A stretch of 57,633 nt of DNA from NCBI RefSeq assembly GCF_000344135.1, contig NZ_BAOP01000031.1, positions 1 to 57,633 of the forward strand, read 5' to 3'. Of this stretch, positions 44,665 to 55,182 are shown piece by piece (the stretch's first letter is position 1; the number at the start of each line of letters is the position of its first letter). The stretch is from Gordonia malaquae NBRC 108250. GTDB lineage: Bacteria; Actinomycetota; Actinomycetes; Mycobacteriales; Mycobacteriaceae. The position numbers were made by a program, and so were the translations under genes. The notes beneath the pieces were generated by a model. It made no database searches, was not told the DNA's origin, and saw nothing but the letters and a program-made list of their open reading frames with translations.

Positions 44665-44694
44665 TCAGACCTGCCGCCACAGCATGAAACCACT

Positions 44695-44741
44695 CACACA
44701 AACGGCCTCCGCACCAAAAGGGTGCGGAGGCCGTCTGTGTG
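44695..44741 (-). terminator. guaA terminator
   Basis: A 21-base stem with one mismatch (arm CACACAAACGGCCTCCGCAC plus C) and loop AAAAG, 12 bases beyond the guaA stop. The flanks are not strongly T-rich, as is common in actinobacteria. Confidence 0.85.
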
Positions 44742-44753
44742 GTCAGCGGGAGG

Positions 44754-46337
<1,584 letters not shown>

Positions 46338-46343
46338 GGGTGC

Positions 46344-46349
46344 ATTCTA
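46344..46349 (-). promoter_or_regulatory. guaA -10 hexamer (leaderless promoter)
   Basis: TAGAAT on the minus strand, six bases before the GTG start, places the predicted transcription start at the first base of the coding sequence. Confidence 0.6.
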
Positions 46350-46379
46350 CAGGGGTAATAGTGGCACTATCTCCCCCTG

Positions 46380-47033
46380 TCACTTCAGCTGGACGAAGCC
46401 CTTCTGCTCCAGCAAAGCGAGAACGCGGTCGTGCTCACCGAAGACATACGCACGCGCGAGAGCGTCGTTGAACTCCGCGGCAACGCTCGGATCATTCTCG
46501 TCGACGGGAATGGTGAGCAGGTCTCCAGCCTCCGTTCCAAGCAGCAGCGCGTTCGCCGCGAACACTGCAGTTCGCTTATTGCCGTCCTCGAACGGCTGAG
46601 CCTTCGCGAGGTGGACGAACAGGTTCACGGCTTGGTTCCGAACGTCCGAACTTCCAGTGACGCGATCGACGAGAGCCTGCAGATCGGCATCCGACAGTGC
46701 GTCGGGCTCATGCCGTCCGTGTACGGTCGCCACTCCAATCCGCTGCGCGCGCGTCCGGAGTCGGCCCGGATGGAGTGCACCACTTCGGGTGATCGTTGCG
46801 TTGACGGCCTTCACGAACTCAGCATCGACTGTGGCCCCTCGATGGTCGATGATGAACTGCGCGGCGTCGCGGAGATCTTCGAGGAGCGCGAGATCGGCGC
46901 GCGACGCGACCCCTTCGAGACTCCCGTTGGCGAGGAAGTTCTCGGTGTCGAGGCGTCCCGTCGCCAAACCGTCGAACACCTTGCCTGACGAGTACACGAC
47001 TGCGGCGAGGTCTTTGATAGTGAGCTCAGTCAT
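46380..47033 (-). CDS. Fic/Doc-family protein with His-to-Gln change in the active motif
   Basis: A 217-residue Fic-fold protein. The motif at 145-156 reads AQPFEDGNKRTA. In canonical Fic enzymes, which transfer AMP or other nucleotides to target proteins, a catalytic His begins HPFx(D/E)GN(G/K)R; here that residue is Gln146. The anion-binding GNKR remains. The beta-flap region TRSGALHPGRLRT (about 82-94) looks normal. It may be inactive, use another chemistry, or belong to a Gln-bearing subfamily. ATG at 47033 follows GAGGGA. No antitoxin-like gene adjoins it; 140 empty bases precede the next gene. Confidence 0.8.
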   Translation of the reverse strand: MTELTIKDLAAVVYSSGKVFDGLATGRLDTENFLANGSLEGVASRADLALLEDLRDAAQFIIDHRGATVDAEFVKAVNATITRSGALHPGRLRTRAQRIGVATVHGRHEPDALSDADLQALVDRVTGSSDVRNQAVNLFVHLAKAQPFEDGNKRTAVFAANALLLGTEAGDLLTIPVDENDPSVAAEFNDALARAYVFGEHDRVLALLEQKGFVQLK

Positions 47034-47173
47034 TACCGTTATCCCTCCCCGTCGTTCGCGATCAGAAGTGAATGCGAGTACGTGCGAACCATACCGCCGA
47101 CGTCTGACAGATCGCTCAGCCGTAGACCCATAGCGGTAGGTAGGACACGTCTAACACCCATCCGCTCCATACC

Positions 47174-47521
47174 TCACGCGCACTCCGCCACCGACACGCA
47201 GAGCGCCGACACCTCGACAACAGTCGGCGAGAGCTCGTACGCATGCTGGTGACAGCATTCGCTGAGCCGATTCCAGGCATAGGCGATCGTCGGACCGAAG
47301 TCGGTCTCGTCGAGCGATTTCAGGACTGCGAGCTTGGACGCCATCTTCGCGTCCGGACAGGCGGCCCCGAGTTCAGCGCACCGAGCGTCGACCAGCCATT
47401 CGACAGCTTGGCGCGCAACGAATGCGGCCAAGCGGGCGGCATTGCCGGACTCGGGGATCACTCGCCCCGACAGCAACGCGTCGGCGTACCCGAGCGCAGC
47501 TGTGGCCTCGACGCTCCTCAT
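47174..47521 (-). CDS. Small HEPN-like protein coupled to the SMC-like ATPase
   Basis: All-helical protein of 115 residues, not assigned to a named family. AWNRLSECCHQHAYELSPT contains Arg85 and His91 (R-x5-H) with a further His93, resembling the R-x4-6-H motif of HEPN ribonucleases. The preceding helix region ARQAVEWLVDARCAEL is consistent with a HEPN four-helix bundle. The ATG overlaps the ATPase stop by four bases (ATGA), so the two are co-translated and probably interact. If HEPN, it could be the toxic effector released or activated by the ATPase. Confidence 0.55.
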   Translation of the reverse strand: MRSVEATAALGYADALLSGRVIPESGNAARLAAFVARQAVEWLVDARCAELGAACPDAKMASKLAVLKSLDETDFGPTIAYAWNRLSECCHQHAYELSPTVVEVSALCVSVAECA

Positions 47522-49974
47522 TTCGACCCCAGGAGATCTCGCAGCGTCTTCCGTAGATCACGTACGTCGTCGAGCCCGAGAACTCCGCCCTCGTGAACTC
47601 CAACGGTGCAGATGCCCATCACGTTGTTCCGGTGGGGATGACTATGAGGGCTCTGCCATCCACCCAACGACTCTTTCGGGTCGCGACCCAGCGATACTGC
47701 GACGCACGCCTTCGTCCCGATGAGCTTGGCCCAGTCTTCCTCGGCTTTCGCGTACGCGATTCCTGCGCGGGTGCACTCGTGGAAGTAGCGCTGCTTCGCT
47801 GCACTCTCGACTGCGAGGCGAAACAGCCCCGGCCCGGCCGCGTTCTTGACGTGAGCAGGAACTCCTTCGTCGCGGATCAGCGAGTACGCGTCGGCCGCAT
47901 ACCGGTCAGCGGTGACCTCGGCGCGTTTGACCGAGATCTTCGACCCGGGCTCACGGCTGACTTCCAACAGGGTCGCGTCGACAGACAGCCGCCGGATCGC
48001 GGTGGGCAGACGGTCGTCGTGCGAGAACACAACCACCTGTCTCGTCTTCGCGAGCTCCTGCAGCACCGCGAGGAACCCGTCGATCTTCGCTGGGTCCATC
48101 GCCTGAATCGGGTCGTCGAGGAAGAGGAATCCGAATGGACTGTCCCCCACTGTCGCACGAGGGATGAACAGTGCAAGCGCCAGTGCGTGCAGCTCGCCTT
48201 GGCTCATCACCGAGAGGACACCGGTGTCCTCACCGTCGACGCTGCCTGTCAGTGCGACGCGACGCTGGGTGCCTGTGCCGAGGAGTTCGATCGCGCCGAG
48301 GTCGACGTCGCTCTCCTGTTTGAGCCGTGACCAGATGTCCCGAGCCGAGTCGACGATCGGCTGCATCCGCTGATCACGGAGTTGGGAGCCGTGGTCGTTC
48401 AGCCACTTTTTCGCGTCGTTCAGGTTGTCGAGCGCAGCGTCGTTTTCACGGGCCGTCTTCTCTGCAGACAGCCACGTGACGATCTCTTCCACCAGCGGCG
48501 CCCATGCATCTGTCAGTTCGTCGGCTCGCCGCGCTGCGGCGACGGTCAGCGCCTCGTGGGCAGCAACGACTCGCGGCCATTCGGCCGACACGTGCTCGGC
48601 GACGGCACTCTGCTCGGGCAGCTCTCGAAGGCGTGCGACGGCGGCGCGGTAGGCGTCCACCTCGTCGAGTCCCGACCCGTCGAGTGAAACATCCGGCAGG
48701 TCGGCTACCAGCTCGGACACTTGTCGGCTAGCCGCCTTCCACCCATCGATGATGTCGGCGTGCTCTTCGACGGCTCGCGAACTGTCCTCGATCGTTGCCG
48801 CTACCCGTTGCTGCCACTCGGCAGACAACGGAGTCTCGCACACCGGGCAGTCCGCGGCTTCTGCCTCCGTCACGTAACGCTGTGCGTCGCGGAGCAGGGT
48901 CGTCCGCGTGGACAGCAGTTCGAGGGCCGTTTCCGCTGCTCCGAGTTTTCGTTCCAGCGCTGACCGATAGCCGCCTACCGCCGCGTCGACGGCAGCTTGA
49001 TCCACGAGGACCGAATCAGCGCACGCTTTCAGTTCCTGAATGAGCCGCTGCTGCGGCGACTCGGCGCCCGCGATCTCCTTCTCCACCACGTCGAGCTTGT
49101 ACGGCCTGCTCGCCAGCGCCTTGTTGACCGTTCCGGCTCGCGGATCGTCGGCGGTCGCGAGCACCTTGCGCAGCGCGAGCCGCAGTCCGTTGGCGCGCTT
49201 ACGCTCGTCGCCGATCTCTTTGATCACCGAGCTGATCCGTGCGGTCGCGTCGGTGATCTCGTCCAGCCCGAGGATCTTGTTGAGCGCGTCGTACAGTGCC
49301 GACTGCCGTTCCTCGAACAGGCCGCCGATCTCGTCGTAGCTGAGGATCGGACGGTACAGCTCAGCTGGCCGATCCCATCCGAGCGAGGACACCGGCTGAT
49401 TCTCCCCGCCCGCGATGCGCACCCAGGTTGTCGCATCATCGAGGCCGCCGCCTTCGTCCCAGCGTGCGGCGATCAGCACCCGCTGCGCGTCACCTCCTGC
49501 ACCGTCTGGTTGCTGAACGACCTCAACACCGATCCGGCACGGGCTGCCGTGGTGGAGGTTTCGCCACGCGTCCTGCCACACCTTCGACTTCTTGTTCTCC
49601 CACCGATAGCTTCGGCCCGTCACTGCATACTCGAAGGCCTCCGCGAAGCTCGACTTGCCTGATCCGTTCCGCCCGCTGACGACCGTCAAACCAGGACGAG
49701 GTTCAAGGACCAGCGACGCCCGCGGGCCGACGCCGCGAAACCCTTCGACGGTGATCGCCCGAACGTATGCGAGGGCAGCGTCGGGCCGCTGATCCGCGAC
49801 CTTCGCCGGGCGCTCTCGCGACGCCGCTCCGCCGATCTGCGCGCGCAGATCGACATCGCTCGACATCGCGGCGAGGACCGTGAACGCGACCTCGTCCGGG
49901 GTGCTGGTCTGCTCAATCAGATCCCACACCTCGTCGACAGTGGCAGTGCTCGTCAACGTTGCGTCACTCGACAT
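47518..49974 (-). CDS. SMC/Rad50-like ATPase with CxxC hook (putative defence ATPase)
   Basis: An 818-residue ABC-type ATPase with split head. It has Walker A GRNGSGKS (101-108), a central helical region of about 300 residues carrying CPVC (376-379) as a possible zinc hook, signature SQGELHALAL (591-600), Walker B FLFLDDP (616-622) and H-loop SHDD (651-654). A C-terminal domain of about 130 residues follows the head, with several Arg/His pairs (AAKQRYFHEC). RloC, Lamassu LmuB and PARIS AriA are other defence ATPases of this general type, but none matches clearly. The 115-residue HEPN-like gene is translationally coupled downstream. Confidence 0.8.
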   Translation of the reverse strand: MSSDATLTSTATVDEVWDLIEQTSTPDEVAFTVLAAMSSDVDLRAQIGGAASRERPAKVADQRPDAALAYVRAITVEGFRGVGPRASLVLEPRPGLTVVSGRNGSGKSSFAEAFEYAVTGRSYRWENKKSKVWQDAWRNLHHGSPCRIGVEVVQQPDGAGGDAQRVLIAARWDEGGGLDDATTWVRIAGGENQPVSSLGWDRPAELYRPILSYDEIGGLFEERQSALYDALNKILGLDEITDATARISSVIKEIGDERKRANGLRLALRKVLATADDPRAGTVNKALASRPYKLDVVEKEIAGAESPQQRLIQELKACADSVLVDQAAVDAAVGGYRSALERKLGAAETALELLSTRTTLLRDAQRYVTEAEAADCPVCETPLSAEWQQRVAATIEDSSRAVEEHADIIDGWKAASRQVSELVADLPDVSLDGSGLDEVDAYRAAVARLRELPEQSAVAEHVSAEWPRVVAAHEALTVAAARRADELTDAWAPLVEEIVTWLSAEKTARENDAALDNLNDAKKWLNDHGSQLRDQRMQPIVDSARDIWSRLKQESDVDLGAIELLGTGTQRRVALTGSVDGEDTGVLSVMSQGELHALALALFIPRATVGDSPFGFLFLDDPIQAMDPAKIDGFLAVLQELAKTRQVVVFSHDDRLPTAIRRLSVDATLLEVSREPGSKISVKRAEVTADRYAADAYSLIRDEGVPAHVKNAAGPGLFRLAVESAAKQRYFHECTRAGIAYAKAEEDWAKLIGTKACVAVSLGRDPKESLGGWQSPHSHPHRNNVMGICTVGVHEGGVLGLDDVRDLRKTLRDLLGSK

Positions 49975-50218
49975 ACTTCGCCCTTCTCCACGGATGAGTC
50001 ATCCACGACAACTGGCGTAACCATGCCATGAGGGTGTGACAGCTGTCCGCCAAGCACAACACCTCGGCACCGGGTGCACGTACACGACCGCCATCCCGAT
50101 GTGGGTTCCTCGCAATCGGTTAACCTGACACCTGCGGCCCGACGGACTTCTGACGCTCTGCGTCCCCAGACATGTCCCCACCCGCACGAATCGATTCGTG
50201 CTGCCTTGGGGACTTTGA

Positions 50219-52090
50219 GTGACGCTGCTTCGTACGACTGCCGCCGACCCGCGGATGAGTCAGCCGGATTCATTGGTGGAGCAGTTGCTGAGCCAGATGT
50301 TGTTCACCTCGGGGCACCGGGCTGGAGCGGCCGAGCAGAACTCGTGGCGTCGCAGCCTTCCCGCTCTCGCTGCCGATCTGCGCGAGGCCGGGCTCGAGAA
50401 CGTCGAGATGCTCATCGAGTACCACATGCCGCTCACGTCGAAGCGGGCCGACGTTGTGCTCGCCGGTGTCCATCCGACGACAGGTGAGCCGTCGTATGTG
50501 GTCATCGAGTTGAAACAGTGGACTGCCGCGTACTCCTTCGAGGACAGCACCGAGCTCGTCGAAGTCCCCGGGATGCCAGGCGGCCCGAAACTCAATCCGA
50601 TTCTTCAGGTCCGCGGATACTGCGAATACATCAACGACTTCGCACGCGTCCTTCAGGACCAGCCGGACGCGCTCGCCGGCGCGGCCTACCTGCACAACGC
50701 GAATGACCCGAGCCTGCTCGCTGATCTCAAGACAGTGCCCATGACCACGACGGGACGGGTCTTCACCGGCGCGGACCGCGGAAAGTTCCACGACTTCCTC
50801 CGTTCCCGCCTCGCGAGCACCGGAGGTAAAGCGTCCGCCGATCTCCTCCTCAACTCTGCGGCTGCGCCGTCGCGACAACTGTTGAAGGTCGCCGCTGACG
50901 AGGTCAGGGACCGTTCGCAGTTCCATTTGCTCGGAAATCAACAACTGGCCGTCGACCTCGTCTTACATCAGGTTGATCAGGCGAAGAAGTCGAACTCCAA
51001 GCGAGTCGTCATCGTGACCGGTGGGCCCGGCAGCGGCAAGAGCGTGATCGCTCTCGAACTGCTCGGCGAACTGGCTCGGCAGGGACGCACAGTGCTGCAC
51101 GCGACCGGTTCCCGATCGTTCACGCAGACTCTCCGCAAGGTCGCAGGCCATCGCGCGCCGCGAGTGCAGAAAATGTTCAAGTACTTCAACCAGTTCATGG
51201 ACGCCGATGCCAACGACCTCGACGTGCTGATCATGGACGAAGCTCATCGCATTCGGGAGACGTCCGTCGATCGCTACACAAAGGCTGCACTGCGAACTGA
51301 TCGACTTCAGGTCGACGAACTGATCTCGGCTGCGCGGGTGCCGGTGTTCCTGCTCGACGAACATCAGGTGGTTCGCCCAGGCGAGATGGGATCGCTGGAC
51401 CAGATCACTGCCTACGCGAAGTCTCTTGGACTCGACACCATTCACGTTCCCCTCGACGCCCAGTTCCGCTGCGGTGGCAGCGCCGAGTATCTCGACTGGG
51501 TCCAGCGACTCCTCGGTCTCACCGATGGCGAGCCCACTCCATGGAAGCCCGTTCCCGAGTTCGCAGTTGAAGTCGCCGATACTCCGTGGGACCTCGAGCG
51601 CCGCCTCGCCGAGAAGATCGACGACGGCTACTCCGCCCGTATGACGGCAGGCTACTGCTGGCCCTGGTCCGACCCGAAGGACGGCGCACTGGTCCCCGAC
51701 GTCGCGATCGACGACTGGTCGCGTCCATGGAACACCAAGGGCGACAGGCGAGTCGGCGACGCGCCGCCGTCGGCGCTCTGGGCGACACAGGACGGCGGTT
51801 TCGGCCAGGTCGGATGCGTCTACACCGCGCAGGGATTCGAGTACGACTGGAACGGCGTCATCCTGGGACCCGACATCCTGTGGCGTGACGGCAGGTTCGT
51901 AACTGACCGTTCCGCGAACCGCGACCCCGACTTTCGCAGCGTCTCCAAGGTGTCGGACCTCCGCTTCGACCGCCTCGTGCGGCACGTGTACAAGGTGCTT
52001 CTCACTCGAGGCATGGTCGGGACGGTCCTCTACTCGACGGATGCCGAAACGCGCGACGCCTTGCATCGACTGATCACGAGAAATCCCTGA
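50219..52090 (+). CDS. PD-(D/E)XK nuclease fused to DUF2075 helicase
   Basis: A 623-residue protein with two parts. The N-terminal 130 residues contain Asp78 in KRADVVLAG and VVIELKQW (Glu97, Lys99), the D...ExK pattern of PD-(D/E)XK nucleases. The rest is a DUF2075-type superfamily 1 ATPase with VTGGPGSGKS (Walker A, ending at 275), LIMDEAHR (Walker B), VFLLDEHQ, QFRCGGS and GCVYTAQGFEYD with the late helicase motifs. Such proteins occur in phage-defence islands. GTG at 50219 was used; Met13 is an alternative. It is divergent from the SMC-like ATPase across 244 bases that must hold both promoters. Confidence 0.82.
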   Translation: MTLLRTTAADPRMSQPDSLVEQLLSQMLFTSGHRAGAAEQNSWRRSLPALAADLREAGLENVEMLIEYHMPLTSKRADVVLAGVHPTTGEPSYVVIELKQWTAAYSFEDSTELVEVPGMPGGPKLNPILQVRGYCEYINDFARVLQDQPDALAGAAYLHNANDPSLLADLKTVPMTTTGRVFTGADRGKFHDFLRSRLASTGGKASADLLLNSAAAPSRQLLKVAADEVRDRSQFHLLGNQQLAVDLVLHQVDQAKKSNSKRVVIVTGGPGSGKSVIALELLGELARQGRTVLHATGSRSFTQTLRKVAGHRAPRVQKMFKYFNQFMDADANDLDVLIMDEAHRIRETSVDRYTKAALRTDRLQVDELISAARVPVFLLDEHQVVRPGEMGSLDQITAYAKSLGLDTIHVPLDAQFRCGGSAEYLDWVQRLLGLTDGEPTPWKPVPEFAVEVADTPWDLERRLAEKIDDGYSARMTAGYCWPWSDPKDGALVPDVAIDDWSRPWNTKGDRRVGDAPPSALWATQDGGFGQVGCVYTAQGFEYDWNGVILGPDILWRDGRFVTDRSANRDPDFRSVSKVSDLRFDRLVRHVYKVLLTRGMVGTVLYSTDAETRDALHRLITRNP

Positions 52091-52199
52091 CCGACTCGAA
52101 CTCACAACTGAATAGACCGTAGATAAACGAGCACGGCCCGACAGGCTTCCGTCCAGGACACGCCTCCACCCGGAGCGAACCTGGAACAGGCATGCGCAC

Positions 52200-53012
52200 G
52201 TGGCAAGCTGGATCTTCACAATCAAAGGCGAACACCCGGAACATTGGGGCTACGCAGCCGACAGCGGATTCTGGGACATCGTCAACAGGAAAGACGTCAA
52301 AGCCGGCGACGACATCTTCTTCTGGCAAGGGAAAGGGTCGCTGGTCAGCTGGACGGTTGCCTCCGACGATGCCATCGACATAGTCGACAGCATGCCGCCC
52401 GCGCAGTGGAACGACCGACCATACGTGCGGCGCATTCCGATCGATATCGTCAGCGAGGAGCCCATCGTTGACATTTCATGGACAGACTTGGCAGAGAACA
52501 CTGGCATCACCGCCAAACCGCTGAACGGCCAGATTCGTGTGCCGACGGACGCCGAGGAATACCTCCGGGCTCTTTTCAAACCCGAGTCCGAGGATTCGGC
52601 TACGGCGGCCGGCTACCCCGACACCCGGACGAAGATCTCCGCCTTGATTCACAGGCGCCGCGGACAACAGCGCTTCAGACAGTCGCTGTTGGACGCATAC
52701 GACCGGACATGCGCGGTCACTGGTTCACGGGTGGAAGATGTCCTCGAGGCCGCACACATCCGGCCGTATCGCGGAAGCCACTCACACCGGGTCAGTAACG
52801 GCATACTTCTGCGTTCGGATATCCACACGCTCTTCGATCTGAACTTGCTCACGGTCGACGAGCAGCATGTCGTCAGGCTTCACCCGGACCTTCTCGACTC
52901 CGAGTACGGACAATACGACGGGTTGCCCCTCAGGCTGCCGAAGTCGAGAGCGGCGCGACCTGCCAAGGACAACCTGCGTGTACACAACTGCGAGTGCTCC
53001 TGGTTTCACTGA
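52200..53012 (+). CDS. EVE-HNH endonuclease (modification-dependent, type IV-like)
   Basis: A 270-residue protein joining an N-terminal EVE/PUA-like base-reading domain (ASWIFTIKG, HWGYAADSGFWDI, GDDIFFWQGKG) to a C-terminal HNH nuclease. The nuclease has CAVTG (Cys171), LEAAHIRPYRG (His186), HRVSNGILLRSDIHTLFD with Asn200 and His209. EVE-HNH fusions cut DNA carrying modified cytosine in characterised type IV systems. GTG at 52200 is the start giving the full EVE fold. It is 109 bases downstream of the DUF2075 gene on the same strand and could share its transcript. Confidence 0.85.
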   Translation: MASWIFTIKGEHPEHWGYAADSGFWDIVNRKDVKAGDDIFFWQGKGSLVSWTVASDDAIDIVDSMPPAQWNDRPYVRRIPIDIVSEEPIVDISWTDLAENTGITAKPLNGQIRVPTDAEEYLRALFKPESEDSATAAGYPDTRTKISALIHRRRGQQRFRQSLLDAYDRTCAVTGSRVEDVLEAAHIRPYRGSHSHRVSNGILLRSDIHTLFDLNLLTVDEQHVVRLHPDLLDSEYGQYDGLPLRLPKSRAARPAKDNLRVHNCECSWFH

Positions 53013-53039
53013 CAGGCAGTCGAAGTGTCCGGGCCTCCG

Positions 53040-54938
53040 TCACGCGTCGGCTGCCTCGTTGTCGAAGCCACGCGATGCGGCGACAAGCCTCGCGCGCTCG
53101 GCGATGAAGTCATCCTGAACAGGGCATACGCGGGCAAATACCTGCCGCCAACGACGCAGCATTTGTGGAGTCGCAGCGGGGACTGGCATCGCCAAACGCA
53201 GCATCGACTCATTCGCATCTGCCAAGTGCAGCGACTGCAGATAGGCCAGCCCTTCCTGTCCCCACCACCGCGCCTCGACCACGGGAACGTTCCACAGCAC
53301 CGAAAGGTCGTCGATCGGGTAATCGGTCCAACTGGCTTCATCGATCAACGCGTCGATCAGCTCCGCGACTTCCTCCCACCACACGTTCAGTTCAAGGGGA
53401 TCATCGGTGGGTTCGGGAAGATCCTCGATCAGGTTCGCGAGCGCGAGAAGCACGTCGGCGACCTTTTGTGCGAACAGAACATCGATCGACAAGTCGGTGA
53501 ATCGCTGCAGCATGTCGTCGTCGAACGCCTTGCGATCGCCGGCCGCCGGCTCAACAGGGTCACCGGCGACTGCGTCGTCGAGAGCGGCCAGAAGCGTTTC
53601 CCTGGCCCGCCCTTGTTCGATGTCGTCGACGAGGTCGAACAACGCGCAGCGCCCCACCCATTCGATGACGCCGACCCGATCCTGTTCGCGTACGGCCTCC
53701 CCCGTCAGCACTCGCCGCATCGCCGCGAGCAATGCCGGATCGTCCAGCAGGTAGCCGAACTCGGCACCTTGATCCGCGGCGCCAGAGGTGATTCCTGAGT
53801 GCCCGTCACGTTCGAGGAACCCTGCCCACCAGTTCATCCCCTGGCTCGGATACTGCGTGATCCACAGGACCCCGTCGGCGCCGTAGAGGTCCGGCACCTG
53901 TGTGAAATCGGGGCCTGTGCGATCAGCGGAATCCGGCACGGGATGGCGTGCGATCACGTGCGCGGTCCCGTCGGCCTCGTTCTGGTAGCCGTACACCACC
54001 GACCCCGGGTGCCCATCGACCAGCGCCGCCGCGAACTGATGCCGAATATAGCCCTGCATCTGGCGAACCCCAGCCAATTGCCGCGCCGCCCCAGCATCCA
54101 CACGAGCGTCAAAGTCGGCGAGTGTCGTGGTCAGCGCCTCCAGAGCCTGCGGGTACTTGTCAGTCAGGAAAGTGACGGCATCGGCCATCCGCGGCATCGA
54201 GACATACTCCAGCTCGACCAGTCCTTGCGCTCCCCACCACCACGCGTCGTCCGAAGGAATCTGCATGGCGGGCGCCAGCGTCACTGCGTCGAGGTCCGAC
54301 CACTGCAGGCCGTCGAGAACTCCGAGTGCGTCAAGAATCGACTCGCGCACGCGCTGGACCGGCATGAGAGTGCTCATCGGATTTCGCGCTGCCCTGATCG
54401 CCGACAGCCGTTGCGCGACTTCCCGAAACATGAACTGGTCGATCAGCCACCGAGCGTCCTCACCATCGTCCACTCCGCTCGATGCCGTGGCACCGGTGAC
54501 CGCGGCGACGCTGGCCTGCACCAACCAGGCAAGCGGTGAATGATCCGCCGATACGAGCACTCGACCGAACATCAGCTTCTCGAGGACCATTCGCAGTTCA
54601 GGGAACGAGTCGAGACCGCCGTCACTCAGCTCGATCGGCTCATCCTCTGTTACGAAGCAGACCGCGTTCGAACCGTCGCTACAGACGATGAATGCTCTCA
54701 CCGACAACCCACCCGGACCAGGCAGGTGCTGCTGATACACGACGCAGTCGAAGCCCGGACGGTAGCCAAGACCGATCAGCGGATTGAATCCGTGCGGCTC
54801 GGGCAGCGTCAACGTCTCAGTTCTGCCCTGGACCGGATGGAAGCGTGCGAGATGGTGATTCGGATCATCGATTCCTCGACCTGCCGCCCGCATGGCCTCG
54901 ATGTATCTGACCGCTCCGGCCCTCAAACTGCTGCGCAC
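53040..54938 (-). CDS. Large protein of unknown function with internal WWG duplication
   Basis: A 632-residue cytosolic protein not recognised. Two segments resemble each other: around 233-243 (WWWGAQGLVEL) and 557-567 (RWWGQEGLAYL). Each is preceded by LDAL- or IDAL-type helices and a short W-containing stretch, and each is followed by about 35 helical residues, suggesting an internal duplication. The N-terminal 130 residues look beta-rich (GFDCVVYQQHL, VRAFIVCSDG). No membrane helix, nucleotide-binding or nuclease motif was found. GTG at 54938 is preceded by AGGGAAGGG; ATG at 54893 is the alternative. It converges on the EVE-HNH gene. Confidence 0.65.
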   Translation of the reverse strand: MRSSLRAGAVRYIEAMRAAGRGIDDPNHHLARFHPVQGRTETLTLPEPHGFNPLIGLGYRPGFDCVVYQQHLPGPGGLSVRAFIVCSDGSNAVCFVTEDEPIELSDGGLDSFPELRMVLEKLMFGRVLVSADHSPLAWLVQASVAAVTGATASSGVDDGEDARWLIDQFMFREVAQRLSAIRAARNPMSTLMPVQRVRESILDALGVLDGLQWSDLDAVTLAPAMQIPSDDAWWWGAQGLVELEYVSMPRMADAVTFLTDKYPQALEALTTTLADFDARVDAGAARQLAGVRQMQGYIRHQFAAALVDGHPGSVVYGYQNEADGTAHVIARHPVPDSADRTGPDFTQVPDLYGADGVLWITQYPSQGMNWWAGFLERDGHSGITSGAADQGAEFGYLLDDPALLAAMRRVLTGEAVREQDRVGVIEWVGRCALFDLVDDIEQGRARETLLAALDDAVAGDPVEPAAGDRKAFDDDMLQRFTDLSIDVLFAQKVADVLLALANLIEDLPEPTDDPLELNVWWEEVAELIDALIDEASWTDYPIDDLSVLWNVPVVEARWWGQEGLAYLQSLHLADANESMLRLAMPVPAATPQMLRRWRQVFARVCPVQDDFIAERARLVAASRGFDNEAADA

Positions 54939-55182
54939 AGCATGCCCTTCCCTAGCCGATTCCGAAGTTGCGCGCCGGCGATCCGGCGTTCGAAATCGAA
55001 CATCAGCCCGCGCCGAGTCGGCGAACGATGCGATACCGGGCGATCTCCGTGAAGTCCACCGCGAGAGTCTGACCGGGTTCTCAGCCAGAGGGAAGCTAGC
55101 AGCGCGAGTCCATCCGATCGAAGGACGTCCCGCGGCCCGAGTAGCCGTCAGTGTCCTTACTGCTGGTTCGAAACTTGCGCGC

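Noticed and set aside
46338..46379. guaA as an integration site for the neighbouring island
   Set aside because: Known integration occurs at the guaA 3' end; the island here is on the 5' side, with no integrase or visible att repeat.
47518..49974. Annotation as RloC anticodon nuclease
   Set aside because: The CxxC hook and ABC head fit loosely, but I cannot identify the C-terminal Arg-Glu-His anticodon-nuclease triad, and the coupled HEPN-like gene suggests a separate effector.
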